A stretch of DNA of 38,187 nucleotides from Bog-756 sp035531955 (GCA_035531955.1 DATKRZ010000084.1:1-38187); one strand, 5' to 3'; positions 22,712 through 30,955 are shown, numbered from the stretch's first letter. Made by a program: numbers and translations. The notes: generated by a model from the letters alone, not told the origin.

Positions 22712-24931
22712 TCACCCGGAGCTCGCTCCCGTCGGTGAGGAGGTCGTCGTGGTCGAGCCCGCCGGGAGCGCCGTGGAGGTGGGGAGGTCCACGGGGTTCG
22801 GGTTCTGGATCACCGTCTGGCCGGGGGGAATGGCCGGGGAGGTGACCGGGTGGGCGGCCAGGTAGTCGAAGATCTGGCTCACCACCGGGGCCGATGCCGC
22901 CGCGCCGTAACCGGCCTGGTCGATCACGCAGACCACCACGTACTGGGGGGCGGTGGCCGTCGGGCCCCAGCCGACGAACCAGGCGGTGGGCTCCTTGCCG
23001 ATCTCGGTGTCGGCGGTGCCGGTCTTCCCGGCCACGCCGCCGGGGAAGGTCTTGAGGCCGCCGGAGACGCCGTAGGCGGTGCCGCCGGGGGAGTTGACCA
23101 CTCCCTCGAAGCCGGTGAGCAGGGCCTGGTGGAGGCTGGGCGACAGGTTCACGTGGCCGGTGACCTGGGGGGCGTACTTCTTCAACACCGTCCCGGACGG
23201 GGAGACGATGGCCGCGGCCACCTGGGGGGCGTACCGGGTGCCGCCGTTGGCGAAGGTCGCATAGGCCACTGCCTGCTCGATGGGGGTGATGACGGTGGTC
23301 CCCTGCCCGAACGCCATCTCGACGTTGTCGCCCGCGTACCAGGTGGTGTTGGGGAAGCCCTTCGGGCTCATGGCGTGCAGCTTGAGCCGCTCGGCCTGGC
23401 TGTCCACCCGGCCCTGGACCTCGCCGGGCAGGTCGATGCCGGTCAGCTCGCCGAGCCCGTACTGGTGGGCCTGGTCCTGGATCGGGGTCTGCCCGTAGGC
23501 CGGGTTGGCCCGGTTGTCGTAGAACATGGCTCCCAGGTTGTAGAAGAAGTCGTCACTGGACACGGTGATCGCGCTCGAGATGTTGAAGGTGCCGTTCGGG
23601 TCGCCTTCGCTGTTGTGGAAGATGCAGGTCGTGCTGCCGTACTGGCACCCGGGGATCTTGTAGGTGCCGCTGTCGTAGAAGGAGTAGCCCGGGGTGATCA
23701 GGCCGAGCCCGAGGGCGGCGGTGGCGGTGTTGAGCTTGAAGGTGGACCCGGGGGTGTAGAGCCCCTGGATCGTGCGGTTGAGCTGGGGGTCGTTGCCCTT
23801 CGGGTCCTGGAGCGCCGCGTAGGCGGCGTTGGAGATCCCTCCCACCCAGACCGAGGGGTTGTAGGTGGGGAACGAGGAGAGGGCGTACACGGCACCGGTC
23901 TGCGGGCTCATCACCACCACCGCCCCGCCGGTGGCCCCCGGGTAGCATCCGGCATTGGTGTTGCACTGGGGATCGAACGTGCGGCGCAGACTGGTGATCT
24001 GGCTGGCCAGGGCGTTGTCGGCCACCTGCTGGAGGTTGGTGTCCAGGTTGGTGACCACGTTGTTGCCGGCGGTGGCCTGGGTGGTCCTGAGGGTGCCGAC
24101 CACCTGGCCTTTGGGGTCGACCTCCAGCTGCTGGCTGCCCGGGGTGCCTCGCAGGTCGGACTCGTACTGCCGCTCGAGGCCCGACTGGCCGAACGGGTCG
24201 CCGGCCTGGTATCCCTGGGCCGAATGGGCCTTGAGGTCGGTTGTGTTGATGGCCCCGACATACCCGAGGGTCTGGGCCGCCGGGTAGCCGGTCTGGGCGG
24301 GCCCGGGGAGCTCCACCTGGGGGTAGTTCCGCTGGGTCGTCGCCACCCAGGACACACCGGGGAAGTCGTCCTGGTGCTCTTTGATGTAGAGGATGTCGGC
24401 GGGCGGTGCGTCGGACAGGATCGGCACCGGCTTGTAGATGCTGTTGCGGAGGTCGGCGATGGAGGCATTGATCTGGGCGGAGGTCTCTCCGATCAGGGTG
24501 GCGAGCCGCCCGACCACCTCGGGATGCTGCTGAGCGGCTACCCGTGACAGGGTGATCTGCCGGACGACCAGATTGTTGGCCAGCGGATTCCCGTATCGGT
24601 CGAGGATGAGGCCGCGCGCCGGGTCGACGGCCACGGCGCGGATCTGGTTGGCCGACACGGCGTGGGCCGCGGCCGGTGCCTGCAGCACCTGCAGCGTCCA
24701 CAGTCGGAGTCCCAACAGGGCGAAGAGCCCGGCGACGACGAGCCCGGCGATCCGCAGGCGGAGCCCGGGGCGGGACGCACTGGTGTCCGGGGCGTCGAGC
24801 ACCGCCCCGACCGAGAAGCGGTTCTGGCGGAGCTTGGGCTGGCGGGGTTTCTTCCGCTGGGGGCTGCGGTCCTTCTCCGGGCGCAGATAGTGCCGGCCGC
24901 CGTTGAACGGGTGTCGCAGGGATCGGCTCAC
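22712..24931 (-). CDS. mrdA: Penicillin-binding protein 2 (elongasome transpeptidase)
   Basis: A 739-residue class B PBP that cross-links peptidoglycan during lateral growth with MreBCD. A basic cytoplasmic N-terminus (1-58), one TM at about 60-82, and the PBP dimer domain (ARGLILDRYGNPLANN; YPAAQTLGYVGAI; GQSGLERQYESDLRG). The transpeptidase domain has the nucleophile motif STFK (Ser396-Lys399), SSD in the SxN position and KTGT (Lys636). The C-terminus ends in a Pro/Thr/Ser tail. GTG 24931 is chosen because GATACT, within an extended TGGGATACT -10, lies 8 nt upstream; codons before that run into mreD. rodA, the usual next gene, is missing; the radical SAM gene follows after 55 nt. Confidence 0.93.
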   Translation of the reverse strand: MSRSLRHPFNGGRHYLRPEKDRSPQRKKPRQPKLRQNRFSVGAVLDAPDTSASRPGLRLRIAGLVVAGLFALLGLRLWTLQVLQAPAAAHAVSANQIRAVAVDPARGLILDRYGNPLANNLVVRQITLSRVAAQQHPEVVGRLATLIGETSAQINASIADLRNSIYKPVPILSDAPPADILYIKEHQDDFPGVSWVATTQRNYPQVELPGPAQTGYPAAQTLGYVGAINTTDLKAHSAQGYQAGDPFGQSGLERQYESDLRGTPGSQQLEVDPKGQVVGTLRTTQATAGNNVVTNLDTNLQQVADNALASQITSLRRTFDPQCNTNAGCYPGATGGAVVVMSPQTGAVYALSSFPTYNPSVWVGGISNAAYAALQDPKGNDPQLNRTIQGLYTPGSTFKLNTATAALGLGLITPGYSFYDSGTYKIPGCQYGSTTCIFHNSEGDPNGTFNISSAITVSSDDFFYNLGAMFYDNRANPAYGQTPIQDQAHQYGLGELTGIDLPGEVQGRVDSQAERLKLHAMSPKGFPNTTWYAGDNVEMAFGQGTTVITPIEQAVAYATFANGGTRYAPQVAAAIVSPSGTVLKKYAPQVTGHVNLSPSLHQALLTGFEGVVNSPGGTAYGVSGGLKTFPGGVAGKTGTADTEIGKEPTAWFVGWGPTATAPQYVVVCVIDQAGYGAAASAPVVSQIFDYLAAHPVTSPAIPPGQTVIQNPNPVDLPTSTALPAGSTTTTSSPTGASSG

Positions 24932-24939
24932 GGGCGTCC

Positions 24940-24945
24940 AGTATC
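24940..24945 (-). promoter_or_regulatory. -10 box GATACT (extended TGGGATACT) of mrdA
   Basis: On the minus strand TGGGATACT is followed by 8 nt and the mrdA GTG. The TGN extension may compensate for the absent -35. It predicts an almost leaderless mrdA transcript starting in the mreD-mrdA gap. Confidence 0.45.
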
Positions 24946-24986
24946 CCAAGCCGGGGGACGGATGGGTACGCGCGTCCGCCTGCAGC

Positions 24987-25523
24987 TCATCGCAGGACGC
25001 CGGTTGCGGTGGCCGAGGTGGGCACTCCTTCCGTCGAGACCTCGGGCAGCGCCCAGGCCACCAAGCGCAGGGCGGGCAGGGCCAGGACGGCATTGACCAG
25101 CGACACGAGCAGCACGATCTGAGCCACGCCGGCGTGGAGCATCTGGGGCTGGCCCAGGACCGACCCCAGCACCGCATAGATCAATTCGTAGAGCGCGCTG
25201 CCGGCCAGGGCGGCGAAGGGAGGGAGCCACAGGGCCGTGCGGTCCAGAGCCAGGGTGGCCGCGCCCACCGCGAACCCGACCAGGCAGCCGACCAGCGCCG
25301 ACAGCCCGAACGGGGTGGGCAGGAAGAGGTCGGCCACCAGTCCGGCCCAGAACCCCATCGACGCGCCCCGGCTCGGTCCACCGACGATGCCCGCCACGAT
25401 GGGCAGGAGGATCATGATGTCCGGGTGGAGTCCCCCGACCCGGAGGTCGAGGACCAGGGTCTGTTGCACGGTGACGAAGAGGGCCATCACCAGGCCGATC
25501 CGGGCCACGTCCCGCACCGTCAT
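24987..25523 (-). CDS. mreD: Rod shape-determining protein MreD
   Basis: A 178-residue hydrophobic protein with about five TM segments (VARIGLVMALFVTVQQT; PDIMILLPIVAGIVGG; GLSALVGCLVGFAVGAATLAL; LPPFAALAGSALYELIYAVL; AQIVLLVSLVNAVLALPAL). LRVGGLHPDIMIL and GFWAGLVADLFLPTPFGLSALVG are the usual MreD landmarks. It is the membrane subunit of the elongasome between MreC and PBP2/RodA. The ATG lies 54 nt after the mreC stop with no good Shine-Dalgarno. The spacer carries CGGTCC/GGACCG repeats near 25548-25561. Confidence 0.88.
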   Translation of the reverse strand: MTVRDVARIGLVMALFVTVQQTLVLDLRVGGLHPDIMILLPIVAGIVGGPSRGASMGFWAGLVADLFLPTPFGLSALVGCLVGFAVGAATLALDRTALWLPPFAALAGSALYELIYAVLGSVLGQPQMLHAGVAQIVLLVSLVNAVLALPALRLVAWALPEVSTEGVPTSATATGVLR

Positions 25524-25577
25524 CGGGGCACCATCCAGACCGGTCCGGACCGGACGGACCGGGTCATCACGCTGGTC

Positions 25578-26420
25578 TCACGGCGAAGGCCCGTAGGACA
25601 ACAGCACCGACACGTAGCGGAGATGGGGGAGGTCGGCCGCCGGCTGCAGCGCCACCGACTCCTGGGAGGCGGTGGCGCCGGTCTTGGACGAGACCACCTT
25701 GGCCACCGGGATCCCGGCGGGGAAGAGGGCGCCCTGGAGCCCGCTGGTGACAAAGGTCTCCCCGACGGCCAACGGTGTGTTGGTGGGGACCAGGTCGGCG
25801 TCGAGGGGCTTGCCCGAGCCCTGGCCGTTCAGAACCGCCAGCGAACCGGGGGGCGGGCCGTAGCGGGCACCGACCACCGACTGGCCGTCGGTGACCAGCC
25901 GCACCGTGGCCGTGTCGTGGTTGGCCTGGACGACCTGTCCGACCAGCCCGCCGGCCCCGACCACCGGCATGTCGAGCTGCACGCCCTGGTCACGCCCGAC
26001 CCCGATGTCGATGGTGGCGGCGAAGTCGCTGGTTCCGTAGTTGGTCACCTCGGCCGGCACGTTCTGCAGGTTCCCGACGAAGGGCAGGTTGAGCAGCGCG
26101 CTGAGCTGCTTCATGGCCTGCTCGGTGTCGGCCGCCGATCGCTCCTGCATCTTCAGATGGTCGATCTCGGCCTGGAGCCGCTGGTTCTGCTGGCGGACGG
26201 CACCGTAGTGGACCGAGCCGGCGAGGAAGCTCCCAACCGGCTGGGTGACATCGTTCACCGCGGACCGCACCGGCGCGAATGCGTCGGCCGACGCCGACTT
26301 CATTCCTGAGATGACCCGGTGGAACCCGCCCCGCGCGTCGAGGGTGATGATGGTCACCGAGGCCAGGACCAACAGGAGCAGCGTGGTGCGGGGCCGGCGG
26401 GACCGCCGCGACTTCGCCAC
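25578..26420 (-). CDS. mreC: Rod shape-determining protein MreC
   Basis: A 280-residue bitopic membrane protein. A basic start (KSRRSRRPRTT) is followed by one TM at about 12-28, a coiled-coil segment (about 72-110, RQQNQRLQAEIDHLKMQER) and two beta-barrel domains with GVGRDQGVQLDMPVVGAGGLVGQVVQ and DLVPTNTPLAVGETFVTSGLQGALFPAGIPVAKV, the MreC signatures. It links cytoplasmic MreB to periplasmic-side PBPs. GTG 26420 starts 22 nt after mreB, with GGAGAG about 10 nt upstream. Confidence 0.92.
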   Translation of the reverse strand: MAKSRRSRRPRTTLLLLVLASVTIITLDARGGFHRVISGMKSASADAFAPVRSAVNDVTQPVGSFLAGSVHYGAVRQQNQRLQAEIDHLKMQERSAADTEQAMKQLSALLNLPFVGNLQNVPAEVTNYGTSDFAATIDIGVGRDQGVQLDMPVVGAGGLVGQVVQANHDTATVRLVTDGQSVVGARYGPPPGSLAVLNGQGSGKPLDADLVPTNTPLAVGETFVTSGLQGALFPAGIPVAKVVSSKTGATASQESVALQPAADLPHLRYVSVLLSYGPSP

Positions 26421-26442
26421 GGGAGACGAGCTCTCCGGTCGT

Positions 26443-27474
26443 TCAGCGAGCGGACGAAGTGATGAGGACCTGCTTCAAGGCCTCGAACTCCTCGAGGCAC
26501 TGCCCACTCCCTATGGCCACGCAGTTCAGCGGGTCCCGGGCCACAACGATCGGCATGCCCGTCTCCTGGGTCAGCCGGCTGTCGAGCCCGTGCAGCAGCG
26601 CGCCGCCGCCGGTCAGGACGATGCCCTGTTCCATGATGTCCGCAGCCAGCTCGGGGGGCGTCCGGTCGAGGGTGACCTTGACAGCGTCGACGATGGCCGA
26701 CACCGGCTCGTCGATGGCCTTGCGGATCTCCTGGGTCGAGATGACCACCGTCTTGGGCAGTCCGGTGACCAGGTCGCGGCCGCGGATCTCGGCGTGCAGC
26801 TCCTCTTCGAGCTCATAGGCCGAGCCGAGAGCGATCTTGATCTCCTCCGCGGTTCGTTCGCCCAACGCCAGGCTGTACTCCTTCTTGACGAAGGACACGA
26901 TCGCCTCGTCCAACTCGTCGCCGCCGATCCGGATGGACTGGCTGGTCACGATGCCGCCGAGCGAGATGACCGCCACCTCGGTGGTGCCCCCGCCGATGTC
27001 GACGACCATGTTGCCGGTCGGCTCGTGGACCGGCAGCCCCGCCCCGATGGCTGCGGCCATCGGCTCCTCGATGATGTAGGCCTTGCGGGCGCCTGCGTAC
27101 TCCGCTGCTTCCATCACTGCCCGCTGCTCGACGCCGGTGATCCCCGACGGCACGCAGATCACCATGCGCGGCTTGGCGAACCGGCGCTGGTGCACCCGGT
27201 GGATGAAGTAGCGCAGCATCTTCTCGCAGATCTCGAAGTCGGCGATGACCCCGTCCTTCAACGGCCGGATGGCCTGGATGTGGCTCGGGGTCCGGCCGAT
27301 CATCCGCTTGGCCTCGGCCCCGACGGCCAGCGGCCGGCCGTCCTTCACGTTGACGGCCACCACCGAGGGCTCGTTGAGCACGATGCCCCGGCCGCGCACG
27401 TAAACCAGGGTGTTGGCGGTTCCGAGGTCGACCGCCATATCCCGGCCGAGAAGCGAGAAACTGTTGTCGCGCAT
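26443..27474 (-). CDS. mreB: Rod shape-determining protein MreB
   Basis: A 343-residue actin-like protein that forms membrane filaments guiding cell-wall elongation. It has phosphate-1 DLGTANTLVYVRGRGIVLNEPSVVA, connect-1 VCVPSGIT-type segment, phosphate-2 MVVDIGGGTTEVAVISLGGIV, and the adenosine motif GIVLTGGGALLHGLD. The start is ATG 27474, preceded by GGAGGAG 10 nt away; a TTG just before it is less likely. It heads mreBCD-mrdA. A strong promoter (TTGTGC-17 nt-TAGCCT) lies about 130 nt upstream, giving a structured 5' leader of about 120 nt. Presence of mreB suggests rod-shaped, laterally growing cells, unlike polar-growing mycobacteria. Confidence 0.96.
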   Translation of the reverse strand: MRDNSFSLLGRDMAVDLGTANTLVYVRGRGIVLNEPSVVAVNVKDGRPLAVGAEAKRMIGRTPSHIQAIRPLKDGVIADFEICEKMLRYFIHRVHQRRFAKPRMVICVPSGITGVEQRAVMEAAEYAGARKAYIIEEPMAAAIGAGLPVHEPTGNMVVDIGGGTTEVAVISLGGIVTSQSIRIGGDELDEAIVSFVKKEYSLALGERTAEEIKIALGSAYELEEELHAEIRGRDLVTGLPKTVVISTQEIRKAIDEPVSAIVDAVKVTLDRTPPELAADIMEQGIVLTGGGALLHGLDSRLTQETGMPIVVARDPLNCVAIGSGQCLEEFEALKQVLITSSAR

Positions 27475-27546
27475 CAACGATGCACTCCTCCGTCAATATT
27501 GGATCGGGGCTGCGGGTATCGGATCGGGACGGCGCGAGCGCGTGTC

Positions 27547-27588
27547 GCCCACACCTGGGCTCCGCTGCACCCGTGTCCGGCGCAGCGG
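27547..27588 (-). promoter_or_regulatory. Two hairpins in the mreB leader RNA
   Basis: Inside the predicted mreB leader are two perfect inverted repeats: CCGCTGC/GCAGCGG (27562-27568 with 27582-27588, 13-nt loop) and GCCCA/TGGGC (27547-27560, 4-nt loop). No known riboswitch or L10-type element is recognised. They may be RNA-protective or regulatory. Confidence 0.4.
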
Positions 27589-27600
27589 CTTGTGCCCCTC

Positions 27601-27629
27601 AGGCTACGGGAATCGCCCGGCGGGCACAA
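27601..27629 (-). promoter_or_regulatory. Promoter of mreBCD: TTGTGC-17-TAGCCT
   Basis: On the minus strand the -35 TTGTGC (27629-27624) and -10 TAGCCT (27606-27601) are separated by exactly 17 nt. The predicted transcription start is near 27594. It is the most complete sigma-A-type promoter I see in the window. Confidence 0.6.
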
Positions 27630-27654
27630 GGGCGCCTCCAGGGGTTTCGCGGCC

Positions 27655-27675
27655 CCAGGGGAGGTGAGCCCCTGG
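27655..27675 (-). terminator. Candidate terminator hairpin after ndk
   Basis: A perfect 7-bp stem CCAGGGG/CCCCTGG with a 7-nt loop lies about 28 nt downstream of the ndk stop and before the mreB promoter. There is no U-tract, as often in GC-rich actinobacteria. A second CCAGGGG copy sits at 27638-27644 and could form an alternative pairing. Confidence 0.4.
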
Positions 27676-27702
27676 TCAGGAGGGCCGCGGCCGCCGGGCC
27701 GT

Positions 27703-28113
27703 TCAGTCCAGGGCCGGGAAGAAGATCCCGATCTCCCGGGTCGCAGCCTCCTCGGAGTCAGATCCGTGGATCAGGTTCTCCGCCACCTCGGTGGCCAGGT
27801 CGCCCCGGATGGTGCCGGGCGCGGCCTCGGCCGGGTCGGTGGACCCCATCAGGGAGCGGACCACCCTGTAGGCCTGACCCGGCCCCTCCACCACCAGCAC
27901 CATGGCCGGGGAGCGGGTGATGAACGCCACCACGTCCTCGAAGAACGGCTTCCCCTCGTGCTCGCCATAATGGGCCCTGGCCACCTTGGCGGTGATCGTC
28001 CTCAGTTCGCCCGCCACCAGGGTCAGACCCTTGCGCTCCATCCGGCCGATGATCTCGCCCACCAGGCCGCGTTCGACGGCATCGGGCTTGCAGATGACAA
28101 GAGTTCGTCCCAC
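27703..28113 (-). CDS. ndk: Nucleoside diphosphate kinase
   Basis: A 136-residue NDK that transfers gamma-phosphate between NTPs and NDPs. It shows the N-terminal TLVICKPDAVERGLVGEIIGR, then GPGQAYRVVRSLMGSTDPAEAAPGTIRGDLA and the active-site NLIHGSDS with phospho-His116. Length is standard. The GTG start at 28113 has TAGCCT ending 9 nt upstream, suggesting its own promoter with a leader of about 3 nt. It follows folC by about 35 nt on the same strand. Confidence 0.96.
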   Translation of the reverse strand: MGRTLVICKPDAVERGLVGEIIGRMERKGLTLVAGELRTITAKVARAHYGEHEGKPFFEDVVAFITRSPAMVLVVEGPGQAYRVVRSLMGSTDPAEAAPGTIRGDLATEVAENLIHGSDSEEAATREIGIFFPALD

Positions 28114-28122
28114 GAGCGAGGC

Positions 28123-28128
28123 AGGCTA
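28123..28128 (-). promoter_or_regulatory. Candidate -10 box TAGCCT of ndk
   Basis: TAGCCT, 9 nt, then the ndk GTG. The hexamer is the same as the mreB -10. Any -35 (TGAACG at 17-nt spacing) is weak. Confidence 0.4.
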
Positions 28129-28148
28129 GCCGACCCCGGGGCGCCCGT

Positions 28149-29504
28149 TCAGACCGCATCGGGGCCCAACAGGCGTCGGGCATCGGCCACCACGTACAGC
28201 GAGCCGCACACCACGACCCGGTCGTCGGAACCGGCCCGTGCGACCGCCAGGGTCACCGCCTCCTCAGGCGAATCGGCCACCAGGGCGTCCATACCGAGGC
28301 CGGCGGCGGCCGCCGCCACCACCCCGGCATCGAGCGCCCGAGGCGAGTGGGGCGAGCAGGCCACGACCGAACGGATGCCGGCGGTGAGCAGCGCCTCGAG
28401 CATGGCGGTGGGATCCCGGCCGGTGAGCATGCCCACCACCGCCTGCGACGCGCCCTCCACCGTGAACTCCTCGACCATCGACCGGGCCAGGACGATCATC
28501 CCGGCCACATTGTGGGCGCCGTCGACCACCACAAGCGGACGCCGGCCGATCACCTCCAGCCGACCGGGGACCCGCACCCCCGACAGGGCCTGTTCGACCA
28601 AGTCCTCCGGCAGCGGGGTGTCGAAGAACGCCTCGGCCGCAGCCATGGCGCATGAGGCGTTGTCCCCCTGGTGGGCGCCATGCAACGGGACCAACAGCTC
28701 GCCGTAGGCCCTCCCCGGGGTCCGGACATCGATCAGCCGGCCGCCGACGGCCAGCCGGTTGGCGGTGCAGGCGAAGTCCCGGTCGCGTGCCCACACCCCG
28801 GAGGCACCGACTTGGTGTGCGGCCCGGTCGAACAGCGCCGCCAGCGTCGGGTCGGTCTCCCCGACGACCACCTGGCTTCCCGGCTTGAAGATGCCGGACT
28901 TGTCGGTGGCTATGTCCTCGAGGGTCGGCCCGAGCACCTCGGTGTGGTCGAAGCTGATGTTGGTGACCACGGCCACGTCCCCGTCGACCACGTTGGTGCA
29001 GTCCCACAGGCCCCCCAACCCCACCTCGACCACCGCCGCGTCCACCGCCTCGTCGGCAAACCAGGCCAGCGCGGCCGCGGTCAGAAGCTCGAACCGGGTC
29101 GGGCGATCGTCCATCAGCCGTTCGAGCCGGGCCAGCGATCCGAGCACCTCGACGAAGGCATCGTCATCGATGGGCTCGCCGTTCCGGCAGAGGCGCTCGT
29201 TCACCCGGTTCAGGTTGGGGCTGGTGTACGTGCCGACCCTCAGGCCGCGGGCACCGAGCAGGGCGGTGGCCATCGCCGCCGTCGACCCTTTGCCGTTGGT
29301 CCCGGTGATGTGGACCGAGGGATAGGCCTCCTGGGGATCACCCAGCAGGCCCACCAGGGCGCGCATGCGCTCCAGGGTGGGGAGGGAGCGCTTCGACGGC
29401 ATGTTCGACTCGAAGTCGATATGCCCGTCGAGCCAGACCAGGGCGTCGGGAAGGTCGTCGAAGCTCACGTGGGGACCCGGGCCCGTCCTCTGCGGGTCCG
29501 GCAC
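28149..29504 (-). CDS. folC: Folylpolyglutamate / dihydrofolate synthase
   Basis: A 451-residue FolC of the Mur ligase superfamily that adds glutamate to folates (and may also make dihydrofolate). It has the ATP P-loop ITGTNGKGST (66-75), TYTSPNLNRVNERLCRNG, VEVGLGGLWDCTNV, TNISFDHTEVLGPTLEDIATDKSGIFK (carbamylated-Lys region), RVPGRLEVI and VVDGAHNVAGM. GTG 29504 gives a slightly long N-terminus; GTG at the HVSF position is an alternative. It lies 28 nt after clpX, the usual actinobacterial neighbourhood, although the valS gene often found between them is absent. Confidence 0.94.
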   Translation of the reverse strand: MPDPQRTGPGPHVSFDDLPDALVWLDGHIDFESNMPSKRSLPTLERMRALVGLLGDPQEAYPSVHITGTNGKGSTAAMATALLGARGLRVGTYTSPNLNRVNERLCRNGEPIDDDAFVEVLGSLARLERLMDDRPTRFELLTAAALAWFADEAVDAAVVEVGLGGLWDCTNVVDGDVAVVTNISFDHTEVLGPTLEDIATDKSGIFKPGSQVVVGETDPTLAALFDRAAHQVGASGVWARDRDFACTANRLAVGGRLIDVRTPGRAYGELLVPLHGAHQGDNASCAMAAAEAFFDTPLPEDLVEQALSGVRVPGRLEVIGRRPLVVVDGAHNVAGMIVLARSMVEEFTVEGASQAVVGMLTGRDPTAMLEALLTAGIRSVVACSPHSPRALDAGVVAAAAAGLGMDALVADSPEEAVTLAVARAGSDDRVVVCGSLYVVADARRLLGPDAV

Positions 29505-29532
29505 CGCCGTCGTGCCGGACTCGGGCCTGTCC

Positions 29533-30816
29533 TTACGATGCAGCCCGGCGGCTCCGGGTCGCCTTGGCCGGAGTCGTGCTCAACGGCACCAGGGTGGGGT
29601 GGACCTTGTCGAGCACCACGGCCCGGTCCACGACGCACTTGGAGATGTCGGTACGGCCGGGGAGGTCGTACATCACCTCGAGGAGGACCTCTTCGAGGAT
29701 GGCCCGCAAGCCCCTGGCGCCGGTGCCCCGCAGGAGCGCCTGTTCGGCCACCGCCTCGAGGGCATCCTCGGTCAGTTCGAGCTCGACGTGATCGAGCTCG
29801 AACACCCGCTTGTACTGGCGGGTGAGGGCGTTCTTCGGCTCCACCAGGATCCGGATGAGGGCGTCCTTGTACAGGTGGGACACCGCGCTCACCACCGGGA
29901 GGCGTCCGATGAACTCGGGTATGAGCCCGAACTTCATCAGGTCTTCGGGGAGCACGTCACGGAGCAGCTCGGAGTCGTCCCGCTCGGACGCCTTGCGCAC
30001 CTCGGCCCGGAACCCCATCCCCTTGCGGCCGATGCGGTTCTCGATGATCGTGTCGATGCCGGCAAAGGCGCCACCGCAGATGAACAGGATGTTGGTGGTG
30101 TCGATCTGGATGAACTCTTGGTGGGGATGCTTGCGGCCGCCCTGGGGCGGGACGGAGGCGGTCGTGCCCTCGAGGATCTTCAGGAGCGCCTGCTGGACGC
30201 CCTCACCGGACACGTCCCGGGTGATCGACGGGTTCTCCGACTTCCGGGCGATCTTGTCGATCTCGTCGATGTAGATGATCCCCGTCTCGGCCCGCTTGAC
30301 GTCGTAGTCGGCGGCCTGGATGAGCTTGAGGAGGATGTTCTCCACGTCCTCGCCCACATAGCCGGCCTCCGTCAGGGCCGTCGCATCGGCAATGGCGAAG
30401 GGTACGTTGAGCATCCGGGCCAGTGTCTGGGCCAAGAGGGTCTTTCCGCAGCCGGTCGGACCCAGCAACAAGATGTTCGACTTGGACAGTTCGACTTCGT
30501 TGTCGTGGGTCCCGTTGCTGTCCGCCTGCACCCGCTTGTAGTGGTTGTAGACGGCCACCGACAGGATCTTCTTGGCGTACTCCTGCCCGATCACATAGTC
30601 GTTCAGGAACTCGAAGATCTCCTTCGGCTTCGGGAGCTCCTCGAAGGAGAGCTCGGTGGTGTCGGCCAGCTCCTCGGCGATGATGTCATTGCAGAGCTCG
30701 ATGCACTCGTCGCAGATGTAGACACCGGGCCCGGCGATCAGTTTCTTCACCTGTTTCTGCGACTTCCCGCAGAAACTGCACTTGACCAGATCGCCACCGT
30801 CTCCGAACTTCGCCAC
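29533..30816 (-). CDS. clpX: ATP-dependent Clp protease ATP-binding subunit ClpX
   Basis: A 427-residue AAA+ unfoldase that feeds proteins to ClpP. The N-terminal zinc-binding domain has Cys13, Cys16, Cys35 and Cys38. Walker A is GPTGCGKT (119-126), the pore loop is GYVGE (152-156), Walker B is IIYIDEID (Asp184-Glu185), and the arginine-finger/sensor segment GLIPEFIGRLPVV is present. The ClpP-docking loop reads MGF in place of the usual IGF. GTG 30816 follows AAGGGGAA. It is separated from clpP by 139 nt that hold a possible -10 box, a hairpin and a short upstream ORF, so it may have its own control. Confidence 0.96.
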   Translation of the reverse strand: MAKFGDGGDLVKCSFCGKSQKQVKKLIAGPGVYICDECIELCNDIIAEELADTTELSFEELPKPKEIFEFLNDYVIGQEYAKKILSVAVYNHYKRVQADSNGTHDNEVELSKSNILLLGPTGCGKTLLAQTLARMLNVPFAIADATALTEAGYVGEDVENILLKLIQAADYDVKRAETGIIYIDEIDKIARKSENPSITRDVSGEGVQQALLKILEGTTASVPPQGGRKHPHQEFIQIDTTNILFICGGAFAGIDTIIENRIGRKGMGFRAEVRKASERDDSELLRDVLPEDLMKFGLIPEFIGRLPVVSAVSHLYKDALIRILVEPKNALTRQYKRVFELDHVELELTEDALEAVAEQALLRGTGARGLRAILEEVLLEVMYDLPGRTDISKCVVDRAVVLDKVHPTLVPLSTTPAKATRSRRAAS

Positions 30817-30839
30817 GTCGGTTTCCCCTTGCCCTTCTG

Positions 30840-30902
30840 TCAGCGATCCCAGTCGTCCAGCCGTGCGTCATGCCCGATCTGCCCCGGCCGCACCTCGGCC
30901 AT
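30840..30902 (-). CDS. Possible 20-aa upstream ORF (leader peptide) before clpX
   Basis: An ATG-to-TGA frame of 20 codons plus stop lies wholly in the clpP-clpX gap and ends 23 nt before the clpX GTG. Its ATG comes 10 nt after a TAGAGT hexamer and directly after GGGGGAC, so it would be at or very near the 5' end of a clpX transcript. The peptide begins MAEVRPG and is charged, with a DDWDR end. Short chance ORFs are frequent at this GC content, so it is a candidate only. Confidence 0.3.
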   Translation of the reverse strand: MAEVRPGQIGHDARLDDWDR

Positions 30903-30912
30903 GTCCCCCACA

Positions 30913-30918
30913 ACTCTA
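30913..30918 (-). promoter_or_regulatory. Candidate -10 box TAGAGT for clpX
   Basis: TAGAGT in the clpP-clpX gap, 97 nt upstream of the clpX start and 10 nt upstream of the short ORF. No -35 match at 17 nt, where the clpP hairpin lies. Confidence 0.35.
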
Positions 30919-30927
30919 GCTGCTGGC

Positions 30928-30941
30928 CCGGCCACGGCCGG
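30928..30941 (-). terminator. Hairpin after clpP, possible terminator
   Basis: CCGGC-CGTG-GCCGG forms a 5-bp GC stem with a 4-nt loop 15 nt after the clpP stop. There is no U-tract. It may attenuate transcription between clpP and clpX. Confidence 0.3.
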
Positions 30942-30955
30942 TACCCGTCATGGGA

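Noticed and set aside
20740..22845. 701-codon plus-strand frame opposite the radical SAM gene
   Set aside because: Antisense shadow; GC-rich codon structure produces long stop-free frames. The minus-strand protein has clear motifs.
25541..25570. CGGTCC/GGACCG repeats between mreC and mreD as a terminator
   Set aside because: The repeats can pair, but this is inside the mreBCD operon and no U-tract follows; more likely chance in GC-rich spacer.
26245..28707. 820-codon plus-strand frame spanning mreB and ndk
   Set aside because: It crosses several real genes and the mreB promoter region and has no recognisable domain.
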